Shown: piece after piece, positions 18,930 through 27,355 of the stretch
How the letters are laid out: each line of letters begins with the position of its first letter
How positions within the stretch are numbered: position 1 is the stretch's first letter
Assembly: GCA_000969725.1 (NCBI GenBank)
Contig: JXSR01S027721.1
DNA length: 27,355 bases
Source of the DNA: Ophiothrix spiculata
Taxonomy: Eukaryota; Echinodermata; Ophiuroidea; Amphilepidida; Ophiotrichidae
Strand: one strand, 5' to 3'
Notes under the pieces: model-generated
Databases searched by the model: none
The model's input: only the letters and a program-made list of their open reading frames with translations
What the model was told of the DNA's origin: nothing
Translations under genes and position numbers: made by a program

Positions 18930-20314
18930 TCATTTCCCCCTGCCGGTGAAAACGCTAAAAACTGTCGGAATTGTTAGGGTGAAGTATTCTGTATGAAGGA
19001 ATAACTTTTTTATTAGTGTTGACACATTACCTTTGTTGAGTTCGTTAAAGTATTGGAAAAGGAAGAGGTTCAACACCAAGATGGCTGCATGTCAGTTAGC
19101 GTTGTTTAAATTCAGCCATTTCTTCTATATATTTTGAAGGTAAAATATCAACTCTCAGAGACCTGAATGGCAAGTTTTGATTATACAAACGAAGGAAGGT
19201 GTAAATTTAAAACTTGTTATATATTCATCAATTAAATTTAGATCATATTTATATGTAGAGTCCTCTTCCCTAGAAAAAGTGGCAAAATACCATTTTCTTC
19301 GATGAATTAAATATATGTCTAGACAAAAAGAAGCTTTTAAAAGCTCGTAATTGATCCTTTGTGTTGATTGAAAATGATATCAAACCTTTCTTTCATTCTT
19401 GCCAACGAGAATAGTTTTCAAACTTTCTTTTAGAAGCAAGCTGTCTATTATCAAAAAATAAATCATGTACTCCCCTTATTTTGATAAAATAAAAAAGCAT
19501 TTTGTTTCTTGAATTTGTTGATGAATGGATTATTTATACTTAAAATTTAGTGATATATATAATAGCCACAATCTTTGATGTACATTTCTATTCCTCCTCA
19601 AAACCTTTATAGTGTTTGAATTGAAAACTGCTTTAAGCGAAATACACTTCCTATTAAGCAAGTCTCTTTCTTACTTTGGTTTAGAATACGTCGATATTTT
19701 CTCACAGTCAATAGCTTGATAAATGTTGTAGCAGTAAACTGTTTTATTGCTTCTTCCTGGGACATAAATGAGCGCACTTTCTACTTGACATCTGAATTAC
19801 CTCTCACATTATTTCTTTTCATCTAACCTTAGCTATACTGTGGGTGTTTTACGTATTTAAAGAGAAGAACACATTATTGTACTTTCAAATACTGCTTTAA
19901 TCAAATACATTAAGTGTTTTAGGAAAACATCATTAGACGTTACAGGACTGCTGTATTCTAAAAAAATATTTTTATAGTCGGATTTTAAACCCAAATCGCC
20001 AACATCATATTTAAAATGGTAGATAAATAATTATTGTACCCTGAAGATACACCCGAAATTCAATGGTGATACTGTATACGGCTTGTTCATTTTGTCATTT
20101 TTCAAACACGTTACCTGTTGGCCAAAAAAAACGTTCTATTATCTTTTCCGTTCGAAAAATGCCGACGACAGGTTTTTTAATGCGTTTTAGACACAAACTC
20201 AATTATTTGATTAAATAAATAAACAATCAAATAAATCCTTACTCATCCGTTACACGGTCACCGTTCAGTCGAATTTAATTTTTTAGACGATTGCGTATTT
20301 TGATCAAAATAAAT
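18930..20314. repeat. Block B body, first part
   Basis: Colinear with 7236-8610 of block A with scattered substitutions and short indels. For example, 'atatatataatagcc' near 19554 replaces a shorter block A sequence. It contains no gene. Confidence 0.8.
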
Positions 20315-20633
20315 TTTAAGCCACTATCCAGAATCCTTTAAAATATACAATGAATTGGACAATGCATTTTGAACTATTACCCCCATTGGCCGCATCTACA
20401 GCTATTCCTTTCAATATGGGTGCATTTTGAACTATTTCGCAAATTTAACTGCTATTGTACCCTTACTACCATTTACTGTGCAATTTGATCTATTACCGCC
20501 AATGTAAACTATTGCGTCTAATCTGGACACATTTTGAACTACTGCCTAGAGAGTTCAGAATGCTTCCGTTACACGGTCACCGTTCAGTCGAATTTAAATT
20601 TTTAGACGATTGCGTATTTTGATCAAAATAAAT
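20246..20633. repeat. 69-bp direct duplication flanking a transposed minisatellite module
   Basis: 20246-20314 and 20565-20633 are 69 bp each and differ at one position. Between them (20315-20564) lies a copy of the module 'aatgaattggacaatgcatt' plus the ~29-bp degenerate minisatellite. That module otherwise sits at the far end of each block (9655-11625, 23085-23310). Block A has no duplication or insert at the corresponding place (8535-8610). Confidence 0.85.
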
Positions 20634-20823
20634 AGTTGCTTTTAATTACCTGCATCTTAATGATATAATCATAGGTTACTTTGTCTTCAAACCTTCTGAT
20701 TTTATCTAAAGTAAAAAAAATCTACAAAATGGTGGCGTTTCAATCTATATTAGTGAATCTGAACTTCGGATGATATTGGACCTTTAAATGGTTTTTCAAG
20801 GGTTACTATACTGAAAACGTTAA
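20634..20823. repeat. Block B body, second part
   Basis: Colinear with 8611-8797 ('atggtggcgtttca', 'caagggttactatactgaaaac'). Nothing coding. Confidence 0.75.
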
Positions 20824-21355
20824 CATAAAAATAAACAGAGTATGGTTAAAGGGCCTGATATTTCGACTTTAGCAAAGTCTTAATCATAGGCGTAATGACA
20901 AAACAGACAAGAAGCACAACATATATACAAGTAAGAAACAAAAGATAAATCCTCTCTTTTGTTCTTTATGTGCTTTGATCATGTACTAATCCATCTAATC
21001 ACCTCCACAGACTTCCTCTCTTTTGTTCTTTATGTGCTTTGATCATGTACTAATCCATCTAATTACCGCCATAGACTTCCTCTCTCTTGTTCTTCATAAT
21101 GTTTATTGTGTGTTACTATTTCTTTGATGCAATTGTCTTTTTGTTTTCATCCCACTTATATGTTTACCTCATTTACATATCTTTTGTTTCTTACTTGTAT
21201 ATATGTTGTGCTTCTTGTCTGTTTTGTCATTACGCCTATGATTAAGACTTTGCTAAAGTCGAAATATCAGGCCCTTTAACCATACTCTATTTACTACACA
21301 GGCTTTTTTGTGGATAAGCAGTTTCTAACAGCATTTACTTTCATAAAAATAAACA
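20824..21355. mobile_element. Foldback insertion: perfect 111-bp inverted arms, 14-bp flanking direct repeat
   Basis: The inverted arms 20837-20947 and 21178-21288 are identical over 111 bp. They start AGAGTATGGTTAAAGGGCCT and contain ATTTCGACTTTAGCAAAGTC. The interior has a 64-bp tandem repeat (20951-21014, 21015-21078, partial after 21079). CATAAAAATAAACA occurs at 20824-20837 and again at 21342-21355. Block A has a single related site, 'cattataataaacaatgaac' (8799-8818). A long 14-bp duplication points to target-primed retrotransposition, and the TTTCGA-stem-loop motif recalls Penelope-like elements. No reverse transcriptase is present. Retroelement origin is inference; the arms and direct repeat are seen. 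Confidence 0.85.
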
Positions 21356-21518
21356 ATGAACAATAATATGATATTGGTAAGACGGATGATAGTTCACTTA
21401 TTCTGAATGTTCTAAAATACGATTCGGTACTATATTCTGTTATAGCTCTATATTCATGTTCCTGTGTCACTAACGCAGAAACTCAATTCAGGCATACTAT
21501 GTACATCCAAAGATATAT
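21356..21518. repeat. Block B body, third part
   Basis: Colinear with 8813-8966 ('atatgatattggtaagacgg', 'ttcatgttcctgtgtcacta'). Confidence 0.8.
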
Positions 21519-22403
21519 AAACCTGTCAAAAAAAGGTTTTTAGCCGCCTATATCTCATTTGTTTGAATCTTGTTCATCTATTTGATACAATATTTGATTA
21601 GTTAATAATCTCTTCTTTACAATGATACCAAATCTATAACAAGAGCTTGCTTTATGGCTGAGTAATTCTGCTTTCTTAGCAGGTGGGTCACAGACATCGT
21701 GTGACAAAATCGAGCAGTATCTGTGTCAATCCTACTGATCATGATGCTATAGGATAAATCAGTGAATGGATGAATGAATAAGTTGTTTGTTTTTATTAAC
21801 AAAACAAAGTTCACTTACCTTAATTAATTGCGACTAAAATCTCAGTATGCACCTGTTTTTGGCATCCCGTTTCACGTAAATGTTTAAAGTTTTGATACCA
21901 CGTTTCGCTAACATCAAATGTTACTACAACTTGCTTTTGTGAACCAACTTTAAGTTGGTCTATGCATGAGTTTTAGTAAGATTAAGCAATCTCTCCATGA
22001 TAAATTTTGGATTTAACACCAAATAATCACTTTAGAGGAAGTACCAGACAAGATGAATTAATTAAATAAATTCTAAAACTTTCAATCTTATCTTCACCTT
22101 TTGTTATTCAAAAACAAACTGTTATTCAGTTTTACCAAGTTAATTCATTTATCCATTCATTACTGATTTATCCTATAGCATCATAATCAACAAGATTACA
22201 TAGATACTGCTCAATTTTGTCAAACGCTGACTGTGACCTTCCTGCTAATAAAGTGGAATTAAGCAAGCTATTGTTACAAGTTTGGCGTCATTTTAAAGAG
22301 GAGATTATTAGCTAATCAAATGTTGTATCAAATAGATGAACAAGATTAAAATAAATGAGATAAAGGTGGCTAAAAAAGTTTCCAAACTTTTTTTGCCAGG
22401 TTT
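21519..22403. mobile_element. 885-bp long-arm foldback transposon
   Basis: The ends AAACCTGTCAAAAAAAG and CTTTTTTTGCCAGGTTT are inverted. The two halves then stay imperfectly complementary for nearly 300 bp per side: 'atagatgaacaagat', 'gatgctataggataaatca' and 'gtgacaaaatcgagcagtat' each have a counterpart in the other arm. The middle (about 21830-22110) is unpaired. Block A (8961-8985) has 'ccaaagaaatattaactatg' with no insert, giving a 4-bp ATAT or nested 2-bp TA duplication; the AT repeat prevents a decision. The minus-strand 65-codon frame at 21617-21814 is arm sequence, not a gene. Confidence 0.88.
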
Positions 22404-23968
22404 ATATCAACTATGAAATTGTCATACACCTTATGTTATTTTAGCAAGATAACTTTGTGACACCCTTTTGGTATATAATAGATATCAAGCGACATTGACA
22501 TTTCTATTATAACGTCAGCACAGCTTTCCTACAGGGGAAACAGATAATAACAGAAAGAACGTGTTTTTTTGTGTTCTTGCCAATAGGAAAACGTGTTTGA
22601 AAGCTAGCAAAAAGAACAGGCGTGTTTGAAACAACGTAATTAGAAATTAATGAACTCCTTGGGCTTAGATTACAAGGCCAGCGGTTGGCAAGATTTGATA
22701 ACGAATCGAAAGTTGTAGCCAAAAATGCCGTTTGTGATATTTGTTTTGTTATAAGGCTGGTGATTTCAATCTATTTTTGGGAATATTTAGTATTCATTAC
22801 TTAAATTAACAGTGCAAGATTTATTTGACGTCCAATGCTGCAGTAGATACAACTAAAACAATTTCGATATACGTATATTCGCACCATATATAACGTAGTC
22901 ATATATTAATAATGAAAACGGCTAAATGACAATAACTGACTGTACTGAAGTGGTTCAATTTCAAAACTTGAACCCATGAAATGCTATGGCCATAACGTTT
23001 GATCCGTTAATTGGAAATATTACTTATTTCAGTTGAAACTATATATTGCCACTTCAAAAGTGCAGGTTTTAAGCCACTTTTGAAATATACAATGAATTGG
23101 ACAATGCATTTTGAACTTTTAGCCCCAATTTGGTGCATAACTAGCTATTGCTTTCAATTTGGTTGCATTTTAAACTATTTCTTCCAATTAAGCGCACTTG
23201 AACCCTTTCTACCCCTTTTTTGTATATTTTGGTCTATTGCATCCAATATGGACATACTTTGAACTATTGTGTCTAATTTGGACACACTTTGAACTATTGC
23301 CGAGAGAGTTAATTCAGAATGCTGATTTTATTTAAACGTATTCCCGCGCTTTTAACGAATCAGATGGCAGATATCATTAGATAAGACATATAACATATAT
23401 TACATTCCGGTCTTCCTTCTGCATCCAAAATTTATTAAAGAAAGATCTAGGACCCCAATGGAAAGAAGCGTCATTAGAGGCTTTCTTGGGTTATCCATGT
23501 CGATTTGCCTAAAGAATACTTTCTTTCTTTCTTTCTCCCTTTCCCCATATTAATTCGTATTATAGCATACACACAAAAATTCTCTGTCATAAAGTACTTC
23601 AATACAAATTGAACTCTTGTAGCCACTGAGCAGCAGTTTCAAATTTCATCGCTGAAATTGTCAATTGACATCTTGTGTAACGTAATTGGGTTGTCATTAT
23701 CTAGATTATCTATGGTAATTGGATAGGTGGACTGCAATTTTCTATGTTCTATCGCGTCACAAATGGATATTTGTGTTCTGTATCCTTGATGCTGTATTTA
23801 TACACTTAATACATGTATCACGACCAAGAATAGTTTTTAAAATTATTTCATAATTTTAGAGAATAGTCATCTTGGGCTTTGAACTTTCGTTTCATCCATT
23901 GAATTTTATCTGGAAATTATATATTTTTTAAATTCATTCATGCAGGTTGTAAACATAATTTTGATGAT
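22404..23968. repeat. Block B body, last part
   Basis: Colinear with 8979-9690, then 11402-11767, then M (12570 onward). Relative to block A it lacks about 60 bp near 22452 and carries extra bases near 22740-22800. The degenerate ~29-bp minisatellite occupies 23100-23310, and a single M copy about 23630-23930. Short frames at 22507-22722 and 23011-23262 cover non-coding repeat and have no recognisable motif. Confidence 0.75.
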
Positions 23969-23970
23969 AA

Positions 23971-24181
23971 AAGCTGCTACTGCACTCACCGGAATTAGCT
24001 TCTCAGAAAATATCAAGACTAAAGTGGTCATTCATCAGTGAGATCTACCAATAAAACACCACTTCTGGAGCAACTTCTAGAAACACTGGTTCTCAATACC
24101 TCACAACATCCATCCACTGAGGGACCAGTTTGGTCTTAACATTTTCTGGGAAAATAATTCCGGTGAGTGCAGTAGAAGCTT
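23971..24181. mobile_element. ~211-bp inverted-repeat element (MITE)
   Basis: AAGCTGCTACTGCACTCACC and GGTGAGTGCAGTAGAAGCTT form arms with one mismatch. Pairing continues more loosely to CAGAAAATATCAAGAC/GTCTTAACATTTTCTG, then past CACTGATGAATG-type interior sequence. The element sits inside what should be the M-homologous sequence of block B, but flanks have diverged and the target duplication cannot be fixed. Confidence 0.78.
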
Positions 24182-24542
24182 TAATCAGCAATAAGCATAA
24201 TCAGCAACATCTAAAAAAAATATTTTTTTAAATATAAAATCATTCAATACAACCACGAATCAACAATAGAGGGTGTCCAAATAAACATTATGCATGGGAA
24301 TAAAGCTGAGTTTCTCAAAAGTTTGTCTGACTATCTTCTTACACATATCATTCTAAAGTTCTGGTCTCATCTATAGTATGTCTATTATCGTTTATTAAAT
24401 ATAAATAAATGCGTTAAACCTCTAAGAATAAATGGACCTACTTTAATGAAATCATCACACTTTTGCTTTTAAAAATGAATTACTTGTTTGAAAATTCAAT
24501 TATTGCTTAGTTTAGCAAAACCTGATATTTTAATGTTAAAAT
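24182..24542. other. End of block B and spacer; no gene seen
   Basis: Weak M homology remains to 'accacgaatcaacaa' near 24255; after that the sequence is AT-rich and unmatched. Confidence 0.4.
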
Positions 24543-26152
24543 CATTATATTCCATTCACAATTATTCTAAAAATACATCATACTAATCTTTCCGTTGTTC
24601 ATGCATCAGTGCCTAAGTTTTCAAAAGTACAAAAAAGTGGTGCGTTTGCAGGTTGGTGAATTAAATGGGTGTTTTTTGTGGATAATGGAAACGTTTCGTA
24701 ATTTGCAGAAGTCTGGGACAAAAGTGCACTCACTTTCAATACAGAATTGGCATCAAAACAGTTTACTGCCACAACATTCAGCAAATTATTGACTGTGTGA
24801 GTGCAAATATCGACATTTTCCTAAATTTCACGTTTGCAATCTCGCGAGTCCTGCTAGCAAGTCTTGGGTATTCTCTTCGGATAGCTTTCAATATAGATTA
24901 AAAGACACAAGCATTTTTAATGAAGAATGTGATGATTGTATATATATATTAGAAGTAACCCAATTATACATGTCTACAATAATAACACATATATAACAAC
25001 ATCCCTTTATTCAAGAATTCAAAAATAATGCTTTATTTTTCAGTTAAAGTAAAAACAACATTTTAGAGCAAAGTATGATTTGCCATTGTAAGATTGACAT
25101 TAATTGATTACATAATGTTCAGACATTTAGTTAACAAATATCCTTCATTATTGCTTATAAGGTATTCTACCTCACGGTAGGCTAGTACTACGGTCGTCTA
25201 TATATATTGTATGTGTTTGAAATTTGATTAAATTGTATTTTGTGATAGGTAATGAATGATGCGGAGTAGCACTGCTTGTAATTTAGCTCGAGTATTTCCA
25301 AATGAATGAAATGTCTGAATAGCCAAGTTACTGCCAGAGGGACGTGGAGCCATACACGAAACAGAGAAATCCTTCACTCTATCATCATACAAAATGGCAT
25401 GTTAACTTACAGCTTGTTTAAATAAACAGAAAGTGCTACAAACTGGATTGTTGGGTTCCGCAGTAAAGTGGAACTAGCTATCTCCGGATAGAAAAAAGCA
25501 AATGAGATGAAACAAAAAAACAAACCTTGGTCTTTTTTCTTTAATATGGTGCCCCAAACGACCTTTTTTCTGATTGTACTATTTTTGAGACAAGCTGTAT
25601 AATGTTCGCTATGATTAGGTGCCGGATACATATATTCCAGACGTATACATTTGTGCCTCTTTACTATGTATGTCCTTAGAGATAGGATTGCAGTCAATTC
25701 ATTCAGTTCACGCAGTTTGGTGCCATTTTATAGTGCAGATGTCCACAGAGATTGCACGACAGGATATGCATTCCAGGCGCACAAGTTGGTACCTCTTTAC
25801 GATCTATGTCTATGGAGATTTGATGTCGGGATGTTCAACAGCCGGGCATCCCAGATAGACATTTCAGCGTTTTGTTTAGTACCTTTTTTGAGCTCACAAG
25901 AATATAAACGAGAACTTGTTAAATATTGGGTGTTAAACCAAACTTCTTCAGACTATCATAAACCTAAAGGTGTTAAGCTTTGATAGTGTTTGTCCAAATA
26001 GGTTGGTCCGTAGGGGAAAGATAATATCAGTCTATAAATGAACGAGGGTTGTTCAATAAGTTCGTGGCCTAAAGTAGAAATAAATAAGCTGTACAATTTG
26101 TATTAAAATATCATGTACTGTAACTTAATAGATGTGAACATTGGAAAAGAGT
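24543..26152. repeat. Core module, copy 4
   Basis: Homology starts at 'atattccattcacaattatt', upstream of the TTTGTGGATAAT start, as in copies 1/2 (5218 onward). It carries all markers and the ~70-bp degenerate array (25620-25890). It breaks off at 'ggaaaagagt' (26152), in the middle of a stretch that continues in copies 2 and 3, and is joined directly to copy 5. The overlapping plus-strand frame at 25651-25983 (110 codons) is the longest version of the frame seen in copy 2, but it is interrupted in copy 3. The other short frames at 24595-24792, 24599-24784, 25407-25697 and 25619-25858 overlap the same non-coding repeat. Confidence 0.8.
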
Positions 26153-27355
26153 TGCTTTATTTTTCAGTTAAAGTAAAAACAACATTTTAGAGCAAAGTAT
26201 GATTTGCCATTGTAAGATTGACATTAATTGATTACATAATGTTCAGACATTTAGTTAACAAATATCCTTCATTATTGCTTATAAGGTATTCTACCTCACG
26301 GTAGGCTAGTACTACGGTCGTCTATATATATTGTATGTGTTTGAAATTTGATTAAATTGTATTTTGTGATAGGTAATGATTGATGCGGAGTAGCACTGCT
26401 TGTAATTTAGCTCGAGTATTTCCAAATGAATGAAATGTCTGAATAGCCAAGTTACTGCCAGAGGGACGTGGAGCCATACACGAAACAGAGAAATCCTTCA
26501 CTCTATCATCATACAAAATGGCATGCTAAGGTACAGCTTTTCTTTAAAAAAACATAAAGTGGCACAAACTGGATTTTTGGGTTTGGCAGTAAACTGTAGC
26601 TAGTTATCTCGGATTGACAAAACCAAATGAGATGAAACAAATAGTATTGGAAAGATTGGTCTTTTTTTAATATGGTGCCCCATATGTCTTACATGTACGT
26701 ACTTATGATGAGATATAATATTGAAAACAAGTTGTTCTAATGTTCAAGATCATTATATATTCCATTCACAATTATTGTAAAAATACATAGTAAAAACTAA
26801 TCTTTCCAATGATGTTTTCAAATCACTGTTCATACATCAGTACCCAAGTTTTCAAAAGTACAAAAAGGTGTTGCTCTCTTTTTCAGGTTGGTGAATTAAA
26901 TGGGAGTTTTTGTGGATAAAGGAGAGGTTTCGTTATATGCAGAAGTCGTGGACAAAAGTGGACTCACTTTCGCTACAGAATTGGCATTAAAACAGTTTAC
27001 TGCTACTACATTCAGCAAACTATTGACTCTAAGAGTGGAATTATCGACCTTTTTCTAAATTTCTCTACTCGTGAGTCTGCTTGCAAGTCTTGGGTATTCT
27101 CTTCTGATAGCTTTCAATATAAAAGTAGTATAGAATTTAAAGCGAACAAGTATTTTCAATGAAGAATGTCATGATCGTATATTAGGGGTAACATAATTAT
27201 ACAGAAATAACACGGATATAACAACATCTTTTATTGACAATAAAAAAATAATGCTTTATTCTCAGTTCAAGTAAAAATAACATTTTAGAGAGCAAAGTAT
27301 GGTTTGTCATTGTAACATTGAAATTTTAATTGATTACATAGCTTCAGAAATTTAG
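26153..27355. repeat. Core module, copy 5 (mosaic, runs off the window)
   Basis: 26153-26525 is identical to 25029-25401 except for one base, with no indels over 373 bp. From 26526 it no longer follows copy 4; it follows copy 1, including 'tacatgtacgtacttatgatg' (26691-26711). It then crosses TTTGTGGATAA at 26909 into a new module start that matches copy 2. It also holds the empty site for the 5004-5206 hairpin element. It probably continues beyond the window. Confidence 0.85.

Noticed and set aside
20837-21288. Hammerhead ribozyme in the inverted arms, as in some Penelope-like elements
   Set aside because: The arm has CTGATA and TCGAAA words but not a complete CUGANGA..GAAA core with three stems in order.
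25651-25983. 110-codon frame, also open as 85 codons at 6240-6497, possibly a repeated small protein
   Set aside because: Copy 3 has an in-frame TGA in the same place, substitutions between copies ignore codon position, and the repeats in the translation follow a ~70-bp DNA repeat.

Overview
This window looks like intergenic or intronic DNA from an animal nuclear genome. It is AT-rich (roughly two-thirds A+T by eye) and has no convincing protein-coding gene. The longest reading frames are about 60 to 115 codons, and where I could check one against a duplicated copy it was broken. A tRNA-derived SINE, TA- and TTAA-flanked inverted-repeat transposons and degenerate minisatellites fit an invertebrate metazoan (marine mollusc- or deuterostome-like). 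The species cannot be fixed from the sequence alone. All boundaries were found by eye and most are good to about 10-20 bp; where an exact position is argued, the entry says so.

Layout. Positions 1-4300: AT-rich DNA with a diverged direct repeat (1-660 and 2755-3900) and three small inverted-repeat elements (1312-1605, 2255-2349, 2803-3040). Positions 4305-14104 (block A) and 16995-24280 (block B) are two long paralogous blocks in the same order and orientation. Two further partial copies of the block start lie at 24543-26152 and 26153-27355, so the array probably runs past the right edge. Between blocks A and B lies a separate stretch (14105-16994) with two TTAA-flanked DNA elements and a perfect 46-bp palindrome.

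The duplication makes the window unusually readable: one paralog often keeps the uninterrupted site into which a mobile element was inserted in the other. This gives insertion points for a 203-bp hairpin element with TA duplication (5004-5206), a 170-bp element with AATT duplication (13502-13671), a 170-bp element (18760-18929), a 0.5-kb insertion with perfect 111-bp inverted arms and a 14-bp direct repeat (20824-21355), an 885-bp long-arm foldback (21519-22403) and a 1.7-kb element that itself carries a SINE (9691-11400).

There is no operon, pathway or gene system here. What is worth attention is the transposon archaeology, the mosaic history of the duplicated modules, and several degenerate tandem repeats whose period is only visible when copies are lined up.
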